The notes below the pieces were generated by a model. That model worked only from the letters and a program-made list of their open reading frames with translations, was not told where the DNA came from and did not search any database. Made by a program: the position numbers and the translations under genes. This document shows positions 1 through 10,321 of a stretch of 57,397 nt of DNA, one piece after another. Source of the stretch: an uncultured Methylococcales bacterium (GTDB lineage Bacteria; Pseudomonadota; Gammaproteobacteria; Methylococcales; Methylomonadaceae); assembly GCA_903902705.1 (NCBI GenBank), contig CAIUVX010000049.1, positions 1 to 57,397 of the forward strand. The letters run 5' to 3'. The stretch's first letter is position 1, and every line of letters begins with the position of its first letter.

Positions 1-37
1 AGCCTCTTTGGGATGCTTTGAATTAATGATTATGTGG

Positions 38-676
38 TTATATAAATACACTGGTATAAGTTCCTATATTATCCCAAGAGCGTTCTAAAAAAGAGGCTGA
101 ATCGACAAATAATATATCTGACTTGGTTTTAATTTCTTTAAAATGAGCATCGTCATTAATTTTTATTAAAGACCTAACATAGCCTGATTTTCTTGAAGGA
201 ATTTTAGATTGAGATATATTTGAAATAACAATAACATTATTCGATTTTAATAAAATCTCCTCAAACATATTCCAAGCTTGTAATGCACTATTTGGGGATG
301 ATCCATAGATTTGTTGCGCCATTTCCTTGAATGTACGGTTTTTTGCATCTATTAAAATAGTTGTTCGCTCAAGCCATTTGTTTGCCTCAACTATTTTATT
401 TATATTTTCATTAATTTTTTCTTCGGTAAATGAGACAAAATATCCAGCATTTGGATTTTTATTTTGGTAATTTAATATATAAAGAGTCTTCAAAAATAAT
501 TTGTGTTTATTCCAAAGGTTTTGATAATTGAGCCAATCAATCAATTCAGGGCGGTTTTTTATATCATCACAAAGGGCATCAAAATATTGTTTATCAATAG
601 ATATTTTTCTTTGTTTGTTTTTTAAATAATCAGAAAAAGATATAACATTGTTATTACTCATAAATAAAATATCCAA
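38..676 (-). CDS. Hypothetical protein, 212 aa, AT-rich accessory gene
   Basis: I do not recognise this family. The protein is soluble: there is no signal peptide and no membrane segment. It is rich in Asn, Lys and Ile, matching a base composition clearly more AT-rich than the housekeeping genes downstream of it. The N-terminal half is charged and probably helical, with a YxNxWNKHK-like stretch near residues 50-60. The C-terminal half has short hydrophobic strands (VIVISNIS, DILFVDSASF) resembling a small alpha/beta fold. An alternative start is the second Met (residue 6). It is the last minus-strand gene before the window edge, 39 bases after the AcrVA2-like gene, so the two could be co-transcribed. 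Composition and lack of relatives suggest horizontal acquisition. The reading frame is well supported by length; function is unknown. Confidence 0.6.
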   Translation of the reverse strand: MDILFMSNNNVISFSDYLKNKQRKISIDKQYFDALCDDIKNRPELIDWLNYQNLWNKHKLFLKTLYILNYQNKNPNAGYFVSFTEEKINENINKIVEANKWLERTTILIDAKNRTFKEMAQQIYGSSPNSALQAWNMFEEILLKSNNVIVISNISQSKIPSRKSGYVRSLIKINDDAHFKEIKTKSDILFVDSASFLERSWDNIGTYTSVFI

Positions 677-714
677 TTTTAATTTAGTTTTGATAAAAAT
701 AGTTTCAACTATTT

Positions 715-1881
715 TTACATAAGATAAATGTGACCACTTTCTTCCGTCGAATCTAGTTTTTCTTTTTTAACCATAACAGGCATTATCCATATAATTTTTC
801 TTTGTGATAGATTCAGTCCGTGAGGTTGGTTTCTCCAATGACCTCGCCGCCAGTGTGTGCGTAGTTCATTATTCCCACCCAAAACTAATGACGGTTTTAT
901 TTCAAATGATTTGCCACAATAGTTTATCTTCGTGTAGCCCATAGAAGTTAGCTTTGATGTTGTGCGCTGAACTTCTTTTGTCTTCGTCGCTGAATTTATT
1001 TTATCAAGCAGTGGCTTTGGTGTGTCATCAGACCACCGCAATTCAACATCATCAGGATAAGCTGATAGATAACAAAGTCCGTTAATGATTAGTTTTAGTG
1101 CTTCTCCGCAAACAGGAAACCCGTCAAGTAATTCATCTAGTTCAATTTTAATGTTTTCACGTCTTCTACTTTTTATTTCAATGCCATTGACATTAATTGT
1201 TTTTTGTACTTTCTCTAGCGATTCTTTACTTTTTGCTAAATCGTTTTCAAGAGATTTTTCCAGAATATCAGAAATAGTTTGACTTGGTTCTTTTAACGAT
1301 AAAGTTAAGAAATAATATCTATCGCGTATGATTGCCCAATCAGATGATAGTTTTTTTCTGGTTGAAATTGTATTTGTTGTCAAAACAATTTGTATCAATT
1401 CATTTGAAATAACAGAAATATAAGCTCCATCTACAAAATTCTGATTATTACCTATGGGTAAATCATTCTGAATCCCAAAACTCATATAAAAAGCATTATA
1501 AGGAAATTTTATTAGCCCTATTTGTATTTGATCTATATCGGTATGTCTAAATTGTTGGGTAATTTCATCGCCAAAATGAAATATTTGTTTACCATGACAA
1601 CTCCATACTGAATAGTGCATTGTTAGCGAATGTTGATTGACTAAATTTTGGATATTATTTGGTCTTTGTTCAAACGGTAATAAAGAAAGCTCGTAATTAT
1701 AATATTCTCTCAACATCGAATACATAGCATTCAAAGTATCAGAATTTGAAATTGTTGTTATTCCTGTGAGATTACGATACAGAGACACAGCTTGTTTTAC
1801 AAAAGGGCGCGATATTCTGTATCGTTCTGGATGGTATCGTTCTGCTTGCGTCAAAATAATCTCCTCTGCTCGTTTTCTCAT
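715..1881 (-). CDS. AcrVA2-like C-terminal domain protein (function unproven)
   Basis: The protein is soluble, with an amphipathic N-terminus (RKRAEEIILTQAERYHPERY). Near the C-terminus it has a strongly conserved-looking block, ELRTHWRRGHWRNQ followed by KIIWIMPVMV. This resembles, from memory, the RPHIRRAHWHGYW...VRWQPAVFV tail of AcrVA2, the anti-Cas12a protein whose relatives occur widely on phages, plasmids and chromosomes. A 'YLSAYPDDVELRW' segment ahead of it also fits that family. The frame remains open upstream to a GTG at 1932 (ATG at 1926). However, bases 1883-1948 are a palindromic interspersed repeat, so I take the ATG at 1881 as the native start; the longer form is possible. There is no CRISPR array or cas12 gene in the window, so inhibitor activity here is speculation, and most chromosomal relatives have no known role. 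Confidence 0.6.
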   Translation of the reverse strand: MRKRAEEIILTQAERYHPERYRISRPFVKQAVSLYRNLTGITTISNSDTLNAMYSMLREYYNYELSLLPFEQRPNNIQNLVNQHSLTMHYSVWSCHGKQIFHFGDEITQQFRHTDIDQIQIGLIKFPYNAFYMSFGIQNDLPIGNNQNFVDGAYISVISNELIQIVLTTNTISTRKKLSSDWAIIRDRYYFLTLSLKEPSQTISDILEKSLENDLAKSKESLEKVQKTINVNGIEIKSRRRENIKIELDELLDGFPVCGEALKLIINGLCYLSAYPDDVELRWSDDTPKPLLDKINSATKTKEVQRTTSKLTSMGYTKINYCGKSFEIKPSLVLGGNNELRTHWRRGHWRNQPHGLNLSQRKIIWIMPVMVKKEKLDSTEESGHIYLM

Positions 1882-1882
1882 C

Positions 1883-1948
1883 CGCTCCAGCGTTGTTGTG
1901 TGACGCTGGATTGTCAACAGCGGCATTCCCACGCCAGAGCGTGGGAAC
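1883..1948. repeat. Two-hairpin interspersed repeat overlapping the 5' end of the gene at 715-1881
   Basis: There are two adjacent stem-loops: TTCCCACGC (1926-1934) with GCGTGGGAA (1939-1947), a 9-bp stem with a 4-base loop, and CCAGCGT (1887-1893) with ACGCTGG (1903-1909). The GTTCCCACGC...GCGTGGGAA core is a dispersed palindrome I know from many gammaproteobacterial and other genomes. It fills the space between purA and the downstream gene and provides accidental in-frame start codons. Confidence 0.7.
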
Positions 1949-1961
1949 GATTCAAGGCTGA

Positions 1962-4458
<2,497 letters not shown>

Positions 4459-4480
4459 ATTTTGTAATGTCCACTCAAAC

Positions 4481-4508
4481 AAAACGCCCCACCTAGGCGG
4501 AGCGTTTT
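4481..4508 (-). terminator. Hairpin between hflC and hisZ (terminator or attenuator)
   Basis: An inverted repeat pairs AAAACGCCCCACC (4481-4493) with GGCGGAGCGTTTT (4496-4508), using two G-T wobbles. On the minus strand it is followed by GTTTTGTTTG. It lies after the hflC stop and only 22 bases before the hisZ start. It could end hflKC transcripts, leaving hisZ to read-through or a promoter of its own, or act as a partial terminator that lowers hisZ-purA expression. Confidence 0.6.
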
Positions 4509-4555
4509 TATGTATTAGATGTAGTTTGGGTTGCGCTAACGCTAACCCACCCAAG

Positions 4556-5410
4556 CTACTTTTGTTTATTAAAATACTGAAAGAAATCAGAGTTAGGGTC
4601 AACGACCATCACGCTGGATTTAGAAAAAGTCTTTTTATAGGCATTTAAACTGCGATAAAAGGTAAAAAATTCAGTATCTGCGCCATAAGCGGTACTATAA
4701 ATATCGGCTGATTTAGCATCACCTTCACCTCGCAAAGTTTCAGCTTCACTAAACGCATTCGCCAATAAAACCACGCGATCTTTATCGGCTTCGGCACGTT
4801 TCTTTTCTGCGGCTTCTGAACCCTCAGAACGGAATTTACGCGCAGCACTTTCGCGCTCTGCTTCCATTCTTTTAAACACCGATTCACTAACCCCTTCAGG
4901 CAAATCAATACGCATGACTTGCACATCAATAATTTCGATGCCTAACTCAGGTGCTTTCTCCTTAGAGTTTTCCATAAGTACGTCACGAATAGCACTACGG
5001 TCAGTTGACACCAGTTGCTTAATGTTACGTTTGCTAAACTCACTACGAATCGCGCTTTTAATGGTTTGATTCAAGCGTAAATTCGCTTGATTAATATCAC
5101 CGCTCACTGCCGTATAAAAGACACCGACATTGTCGATACGCCACTTAACAAATAAATCGACCATGACGTTTTTCTTTTCAGCCGTTAAAAACTGCTCTGG
5201 TTTTTCTGCCAGCGTTTGAATGCGAGCATCAAACTTTTTGACATTATTTATAACGGGAAATTTAAAATGTAAACCTGCTTCATAGTCAGAATTAACAATT
5301 TCGCCAAACTGAAACTTGATTGCTTTTTCAGTTTGAGAAACGGTAAACACAGACATTAGACCTATTAAGCAAAATACACCAAGAACTAATAATATTAATC
5401 TATTCAGCAT
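4556..5410 (-). CDS. hflC: HflC, SPFH/prohibitin-family FtsH modulator
   Basis: HflC assembles with HflK into a large ring-like cage around the membrane protease FtsH and tunes its access to membrane substrates. The protein has an N-terminal membrane anchor (LILLVLGVFCLIGLMSVFTV), then the SPFH/band-7 domain starting at SQTEKAIKFQFGEIV, and a helical region rich in Ala, Glu and Arg (AERESAARKFRSEGSEAAEKKRAEADK) typical of stomatin-like proteins. I place the start at MLNRLILL (5410), which overlaps the end of hflK by 11 bases and implies translational coupling. An upstream in-frame ATG at 5455 is possible but lies inside hflK. The length of 284 aa is normal. Confidence 0.95.
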   Translation of the reverse strand: MLNRLILLVLGVFCLIGLMSVFTVSQTEKAIKFQFGEIVNSDYEAGLHFKFPVINNVKKFDARIQTLAEKPEQFLTAEKKNVMVDLFVKWRIDNVGVFYTAVSGDINQANLRLNQTIKSAIRSEFSKRNIKQLVSTDRSAIRDVLMENSKEKAPELGIEIIDVQVMRIDLPEGVSESVFKRMEAERESAARKFRSEGSEAAEKKRAEADKDRVVLLANAFSEAETLRGEGDAKSADIYSTAYGADTEFFTFYRSLNAYKKTFSKSSVMVVDPNSDFFQYFNKQK

Positions 5411-6653
5411 CACTACGTCCTCTGGAATCACGTCCACGCGCTGTACTACGATCAAACGACGCGGGTTTTTCTACCACTGACGGTTTAGGTAATAGTGGTT
5501 CTGCCACGCTTTGCGGACTATTGGTGCTAATAGGCGGTTGAACAGATGGCTGTTGTTGCATGATTTTATCTAGCGGCAAATAAAGCATATTGTTAGCACC
5601 GTCTTTGACATTAACCATTACCGTGTTGGTTTCAGAAAGCACCGATTCCATCGCGTCGATATAAAGTCTTTTGCGGGTAACATCGGGAGCTTTTTTGTAT
5701 TCTGTGAGCAATTGCGAAAAACGACTGACTTCACCTTCAGCTTGAGCAATTACTTGTTCTTTATAACCTTCCGCTTCTTGTATTTTTCTAGCCGCCGCGC
5801 CGCGTGCTTTAGGAACAACATCGTTAGCGTAAGCTTGCGCCTCATTAATTAAACGTTCTTTGTCTTCACGCGCTTTAATCGCATCGACAAAAGCATTTTG
5901 TACTTTTTCGGGTGGCTGAGCATCTTGAAGATTAACCCCAGTAACCAAAATACCCGAATGGTATGGCTTCATGATTTTCTGAATTTCAGTTTTAACGTCT
6001 TCTTCGATGATACTACGACCTTCGGTCAGCACATAATCCATAGTGTGCTTGCCAACAACACCCCGTTGCGCACTTTCGGTGACTTGTTTCAAGGTGGCGA
6101 TTGGATTAGCAACATTAAAGAGAAATTCTTGGGCATTATCAATTTGATAACGAACGTTTAGACTGACATCAACAATATTTTCATCTTCAGTCAGCATTAA
6201 CGCTTCTTTAGGAATAGAACTAGCCGCTTGCTCTGTGCCAGCAACACTACGATAACCCACTTCGATAGAACGTTGCTGTTTGACATTAACAATATCAACC
6301 CGTTCGAAAGGTGTAGGTAAATGCCAATGTAAACCCGATTGGGTAATCACGGTAAATTTACCAAAGCGTGTTTCAACACCGTTATTACCTTCATCAACGA
6401 CATAAATACCCGTTAATCCCCAGAGTACCACGCCGACACCCGCAAGAATCCCCAGTCCTTTCATTGAATTATCTGAAGAAAAATTGCCTGATGAATTATC
6501 ATCACCTCCGTCACTGTTACTACCGCCACCGAAAAGCTTAGCTAATTTTTCTTGCAAGGAGCGAATTACCTCATCTAAATCAGGCGGTTTTTTATCATCG
6601 CCTCGACCACTCCACGGGTCTTTATCATCGCCGCCAGGTTCATTCCACGACAT
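5400..6653 (-). CDS. hflK: HflK, SPFH/prohibitin-family FtsH modulator
   Basis: HflK is the partner of HflC in the HflKC complex that surrounds FtsH in the inner membrane. The N-terminus is the family hallmark: MSWNEPGGDDKDPWSGRG, a Gly/Asp-rich cytosolic stretch, then DLDEVIRSLQEKLAKLFGG. One transmembrane helix follows at about residues 68-87 (GILAGVGVVLWGLTGIYVV), then the SPFH domain from VDEGNNGVETRFGKF. Next comes a long Ala/Glu-rich coiled region (AQAYANDVVPKARGAAARKIQEAEGYKEQVIAQAEGE) and a Pro/Ser-rich tail. The length of 417 aa is typical. It is the first gene of hflK-hflC-hisZ-purA. The usual upstream hfq-hflX pair is not here. Confidence 0.95.
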   Translation of the reverse strand: MSWNEPGGDDKDPWSGRGDDKKPPDLDEVIRSLQEKLAKLFGGGSNSDGGDDNSSGNFSSDNSMKGLGILAGVGVVLWGLTGIYVVDEGNNGVETRFGKFTVITQSGLHWHLPTPFERVDIVNVKQQRSIEVGYRSVAGTEQAASSIPKEALMLTEDENIVDVSLNVRYQIDNAQEFLFNVANPIATLKQVTESAQRGVVGKHTMDYVLTEGRSIIEEDVKTEIQKIMKPYHSGILVTGVNLQDAQPPEKVQNAFVDAIKAREDKERLINEAQAYANDVVPKARGAAARKIQEAEGYKEQVIAQAEGEVSRFSQLLTEYKKAPDVTRKRLYIDAMESVLSETNTVMVNVKDGANNMLYLPLDKIMQQQPSVQPPISTNSPQSVAEPLLPKPSVVEKPASFDRSTARGRDSRGRSDAE

Positions 6654-6956
6654 ACATTACTCCAAGTTGTACTTAAGTTATTGATTTTTATCCCGTAGGA
6701 TGATTTTACTCTGAGTATGAAAGCACTTTCCTAGTGTTTATTCACACGAATGCGATATTCTATCGTAAATAATTAAATTCTCATTGTTTAACTGGGAAGT
6801 TAAGCTAAAAACTTTTTAACTTTTTAGTGAATCAAATCATTTTTTTTACTTTTTAGCATGACTGCGAGTCCTCAATATCGCTATAACATAACTCACTTCC
6901 AATCAAAGTACCTATTTCGGCTTGTTTCTCAAGATAGGCATACCTTATCGCAGATA
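6654..6956. other. Intergenic region upstream of hflK
   Basis: About 300 AT-rich bases separate the hflK start from the terminator of the converging-in-order mtaB unit. I see no open frame, RNA gene or clear operator. It must contain the hflK promoter on the minus strand, but no convincing -35/-10 pair stands out. Confidence 0.5.
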
Positions 6957-6988
6957 AAAAAAAGCCCATCATTGCAACTGATGGGCTG
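6957..6988 (-). terminator. Rho-independent terminator of the mtaB unit
   Basis: The stem AGCCCATCA (6963-6971) pairs perfectly with TGATGGGCT (6979-6987), with a 7-base loop. On the minus strand a run of eight T follows. It directly follows the stop codon of the small ORF at 6990 and so marks the end of the mtaB transcript. Confidence 0.9.
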
Positions 6989-6989
6989 G

Positions 6990-7199
6990 TTATCTTGGCG
7001 GTCTTATTCTGTGGGCGTTGAATGGTGCTGACTGTGTTCTGGTGTAAGCTTGCTCTTGAGCGTCAAACCCCTCATGCAGAGCCTGAGCATACGGAGGATA
7101 TTCAGTCATATAATGAATTTGCGCACATTTGGGCAAGGCTTTATATTCAAATTTTATATCATAAGGTTTTGCTTGTTTTAACTGCGTCAGACCCGTCAT
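6990..7199 (-). CDS. Small ORF, 69 aa; possibly the 3' part of a gene interrupted at 7257
   Basis: I do not recognise this sequence. The frame is the same as that of the small gene at 7257-7451. The two are separated only by the TAA at 7257-7259 plus 19 sense codons (RDDFSKGDFSETERIHGAD) before the Met at 7199. The translation looks protein-like rather than random, with aromatic-rich segments (YDIKFEYKALP, HYMTEYPPYAQALHEGF) and a basic tail. It ends immediately before the terminator at 6957-6988. Either it is an independent small gene translated from the ATG at 7199, or it is the downstream half of a longer protein broken by a nonsense mutation. No ribosome-binding site clearly favours the ATG, so confidence is limited. 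Confidence 0.35.
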   Translation of the reverse strand: MTGLTQLKQAKPYDIKFEYKALPKCAQIHYMTEYPPYAQALHEGFDAQEQAYTRTQSAPFNAHRIRPPR

Positions 7200-7256
7200 A
7201 TCTGCACCGTGTATGCGTTCAGTTTCGGAAAAATCACCTTTACTGAAATCATCTCT

Positions 7257-7451
7257 TTATATTAAAGATGATTCTATGATTTTCCTGATTCCCATCGTTT
7301 CAGAAAAGCACTGCTGCTTTAACCAATTCCATTCTGATACTGTTAAATCAAGACCCAATTCAGCCTTGCGTAAAATAAAACTCAACGGATTAATCGCAGG
7401 CAAGCCTTGGTAATCGGTGGCTTTATATTTTTCGTATAGTTCATTAAACAT
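7257..7451 (-). CDS. Small hypothetical protein, 64 aa
   Basis: The start at 7451 (MFNELYEKYKATDYQ) is chosen because AAGGAG lies just upstream on the minus strand; the open frame extends 8 codons further, to the mtaB stop. The pattern KYKATxYxG-x-PLSFILRKxELGxxLTxxEWxWL resembles, from memory, short repeat units in uncharacterised proteins of Methylococcales and related bacteria. Those have the form 'LY.ILLKLD....L...D..WL' and are often present in several copies, so this would be a one-unit version. It sits directly behind mtaB and shares its terminator. The TAA at 7257 is followed in the same frame by the ORF at 6990-7199, so the true gene may once have been longer. No function can be assigned. 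Confidence 0.55.
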   Translation of the reverse strand: MFNELYEKYKATDYQGLPAINPLSFILRKAELGLDLTVSEWNWLKQQCFSETMGIRKIIESSLI

Positions 7452-7474
7452 AAAAATTTCTCCTTGAAATTCCA

Positions 7475-8764
7475 TTATTGCACCAACTCACCGACAATAA
7501 ACCCATCGTCCACCGTTACCAAGCGCGTGTTAAGCGTTTGATTTTCAACACTGACATCCGCATCTAACACACAAGCTACACGCAAATAATTGGGCGTATA
7601 ACCAAACACGCGGTGTTTACCGTCTGGTAAAGGTTCGCTGTAGCCTTCCCATAACACTGGAAATTCATTACCGATATTGGCGGCATAAAATTGCTTTTTT
7701 TGGCTGTTGGCTAATTCATGTAGTTGTTGGCTACGCTGTTTTTTGATGTCATTGGTGACATGATTCGGCAAAGTCGCGGCTTTTGTGCCTTCTCGACTGG
7801 AATATGTGAAGATGTGAATATGACCAAAACCAATGGCTTGCACGGTATCAAAACTGTCTTGCCATTCTTGTTCGCTCTCGGCAGGAAAGCCAACAATAAT
7901 ATCGGTGGTGATATTAAAGTGCGGAATTTTAGCGCGTAGTTGTTGGACAATAGCTTTAAATTCTTCGGTTTTACAGCGTCGTGCCATACGGCGCAATACA
8001 GCGTCAGAACCGCTTTGTAACGGTAGATGTAAATGCGGCATTAAACGCGGATTATCGAATAGTTGAAAAAAATCAGCGGGTAATTCCCAAGGTTCTAATG
8101 AACCCAGCCGTAAGCGCGGAATGTTGGTATCAGTGAGGATAGCTTTAATTAAATCGGATAAATTATTGCCCAAATCACTACCATAGCCGCCTAGGTGTAC
8201 GCCTGTTAAAATGACTTCATCAATGCCTTGGGCGTGTAGGGCGTTGATTTCATCGATAACAATTTGTATCGGGCGACTGATTTCTTCACCCCGCGCAACG
8301 GTGACGATGCAAAAGGTGCAGCGATAACGGCAGCCGTCTTGGACTTTGACAAAGGCGCGTTGTCTGCCGCGTGTGAATAGCGATATTTCCGCAGGTTCAG
8401 TGGACATCGCAGGCATGGTGTTTAGTGTTAATTCAGTCAGGGTTTTTTCCACTAATTGATCTTTGTCTTTGTTGCTAACCACTAAATCTACGCCTAATAA
8501 CGATTCAGCTTCTTGTTGATTCAATGTTGCATAACAGCCGCTAACGACTAATTTAGCGTGTGGGTTATCGCGGTGTATGCGCCGTATCAGTTGACGGGAT
8601 TTTCGCGCTGCATCTTGCGTGACTGCGCAGGAATTAATAACGATAAGATGTGCCGCTTGTGGGTGTTGAGTGATTGAATGTCCTGATTTTTGAAAGGCTT
8701 GCGCCCATGTTTCTAATTCAGCTTCGTTAAGACGGCAACCTAGAGTTTTGAGGTGTACTAACAT
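7475..8764 (-). CDS. mtaB: tRNA t6A37 methylthiotransferase
   Basis: MtaB is a radical-SAM enzyme that adds a methylthio group to t6A at position 37 of ANN-decoding tRNAs, giving ms2t6A. The N-terminal UPF0004 domain shows the three cluster cysteines in context: TLGCRLNEAE, INSCAVTQDAARK and VSGCYA. The radical-SAM core has the CxxxCxxC motif in DGCRYRCTFCIV. HLPLQSGSDAVLRRM and FNITTDIIVGFPAE follow, and the C-terminus is TRAM-like. The length of 429 aa and the 'LKTLGCRLNEAE' start favour MtaB over MiaB or RimO. It is divergent from dnaB across about 160 bases and followed by a small gene that shares its terminator. Confidence 0.93.
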   Translation of the reverse strand: MLVHLKTLGCRLNEAELETWAQAFQKSGHSITQHPQAAHLIVINSCAVTQDAARKSRQLIRRIHRDNPHAKLVVSGCYATLNQQEAESLLGVDLVVSNKDKDQLVEKTLTELTLNTMPAMSTEPAEISLFTRGRQRAFVKVQDGCRYRCTFCIVTVARGEEISRPIQIVIDEINALHAQGIDEVILTGVHLGGYGSDLGNNLSDLIKAILTDTNIPRLRLGSLEPWELPADFFQLFDNPRLMPHLHLPLQSGSDAVLRRMARRCKTEEFKAIVQQLRAKIPHFNITTDIIVGFPAESEQEWQDSFDTVQAIGFGHIHIFTYSSREGTKAATLPNHVTNDIKKQRSQQLHELANSQKKQFYAANIGNEFPVLWEGYSEPLPDGKHRVFGYTPNYLRVACVLDADVSVENQTLNTRLVTVDDGFIVGELVQ

Positions 8765-8837
8765 GAGTCAAATAGTGGCAAAAGTCGTTGATTATAACGG
8801 TTTTTATTAGTTTGTAGGCAACAAATAGCGGTTGTAT

Positions 8838-8854
8838 TTGCCAATGATTGGCAA
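8838..8854. promoter_or_regulatory. 17-bp perfect palindrome between mtaB and dnaB
   Basis: TTGCCAATGATTGGCAA is an 8+1+8 perfect palindrome. It lies in the divergent mtaB/dnaB intergenic region, 73 bases upstream of mtaB and 72 upstream of the dnaB start. Size and symmetry are those of an operator for a dimeric regulator. No regulator is identified. Confidence 0.45.
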
Positions 8855-8926
8855 TTTTTAGCAATCAATTAGATTAAATTTACGCTATCATTGTCCGCCC
8901 GTTGCTCGTTTTTAATCTGTATTCCT

Positions 8927-10321
8927 ATGTACGAAAATTATTCACTTGATCGTGATTATGCTGTTGATAAGTTAAAAGTCCCCCCTAATTCCATGCAGGC
9001 TGAGCAAGCAGTATTGGGTAGCTTGATGCTGGATAATCAAACGTGGGACAGTGTTGCCGATAAAATTGTCGAGGGTGATTTTTATCGCCGCAATCATCAG
9101 CTTATTTTTCGCGTCATCGATCAATTGGCTGAACAACAAATACCGTTTGATATTGTGACGCTGTCCGATTCGTTAAGAAGCATGGGGGAATTGGATAATG
9201 TCGGTGGTCTTCCATACTTGATTATGTTGGTGGAAGATACTCCAACAGCTGCCAATGTTGTCGCTTATGCGACTATTGTTAAAGACCGTTCTGTCTTGCG
9301 GCAATTGATTCATGTCGGGACAGAAATTTCTAATTCAGCGTTTAATCCCGAAGGACGAGAAACGGCGGAGCTACTGGAAAATGCCGAGCGGCAAGTGTTT
9401 AAAATCGCCGAACAACGGCAACGAAATCAAGGTGGTTTTGTATCCATTAAGCCGTTGTTGGCGCAAACAGTGGCAAAAATCGAACGCCTCTATGGACAAG
9501 AAGGCTCGATTACGGGTGCAAGTACGGGATTTACTGATTTTGATCAACTCACCTCTGGCTTACAGCCTTCGGATTTAGTGATTGTCGCGGGTAGACCTTC
9601 CATGGGAAAAACTACCATAGCGATGAATATGGCAGAAAACGTTGCGCTAAACAGCAATAAACCTGTGTTGGTGTTTAGTATGGAAATGCCAGGTGATTCT
9701 CTAGCTATGCGTATGATGTCCTCTTTAGGGCGTATCGATCAGCATAAGGTTAGAACAGGTAAACTCGATGATGATGATTGGCCACGTTTAACCTCCGCAA
9801 TTAGTTTGTTAGCCAACACCAAATTATTTATTGATGATACTCCCGCACTAAGTCCAACAGAATTACGCGCTAGATCACGCCGTGTGGCGCGTGAACATGG
9901 GCAGATAGGCTTAATTGTGGTGGATTATTTACAGCTTATGCAATCGCCCAGTAGCGGTGATAATCGCGTCCAGCAAATTTCTGATATTTCCAGAGGCTTA
10001 AAAGCCTTGGCTAAAGAGTTAAATACGCCTGTGGTAGCGTTATCGCAGCTTAATCGTAATCTGGAACAACGCCCAAATAAACGTCCTGTGATGTCGGATT
10101 TGCGAGATTCTGGCGCGATTGAGCAGGACGCGGATTTAATCGTGTTTGTGTATCGAGATGAAGTCTATAATCCTGATAGTCCTGACAAAGGCATTGCAGA
10201 AATGATTATCGGCAAACAACGTAATGGTCCTTTAGGAACAGTGAGATTGACCTTTTTGGGGCAATTTACCCGTTTTGAAAATTTCTCAGGCACATCTTAC
10301 AGTAATGAGGATTATGAATGA
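8927..10321 (+). CDS. dnaB: Replicative DNA helicase DnaB
   Basis: DnaB is the hexameric 5'-3' helicase that unwinds the fork and binds primase and the clamp loader. The N-terminal domain (PPNSMQAEQAVLGSLMLD) is followed by the RecA-like ATPase. Walker A is at about residue 220 (AGRPSMGKTT), the FSMEMP motif follows, Walker B is LIVVDYLQLM, and the arginine-finger and DNA-binding loops are SQLNRNLEQRPNKRPVMSDLRDSGAIEQDAD. I use the ATG at 8927 (MYENYSLDRDY, 464 aa); the frame is open upstream only to a TTG with no family similarity. No intein is present. It overlaps alr by 4 bases (ATGA), implying coupling. This dnaB-alr pair is common in gammaproteobacteria. Confidence 0.97.
   Translation: MYENYSLDRDYAVDKLKVPPNSMQAEQAVLGSLMLDNQTWDSVADKIVEGDFYRRNHQLIFRVIDQLAEQQIPFDIVTLSDSLRSMGELDNVGGLPYLIMLVEDTPTAANVVAYATIVKDRSVLRQLIHVGTEISNSAFNPEGRETAELLENAERQVFKIAEQRQRNQGGFVSIKPLLAQTVAKIERLYGQEGSITGASTGFTDFDQLTSGLQPSDLVIVAGRPSMGKTTIAMNMAENVALNSNKPVLVFSMEMPGDSLAMRMMSSLGRIDQHKVRTGKLDDDDWPRLTSAISLLANTKLFIDDTPALSPTELRARSRRVAREHGQIGLIVVDYLQLMQSPSSGDNRVQQISDISRGLKALAKELNTPVVALSQLNRNLEQRPNKRPVMSDLRDSGAIEQDADLIVFVYRDEVYNPDSPDKGIAEMIIGKQRNGPLGTVRLTFLGQFTRFENFSGTSYSNEDYE

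Noticed and set aside
4459..4602. N-terminal extension of hisZ
   Set aside because: It reads through an intergenic hairpin and into the hflC 3' end; family proteins start at MQAKDSW-like residues.
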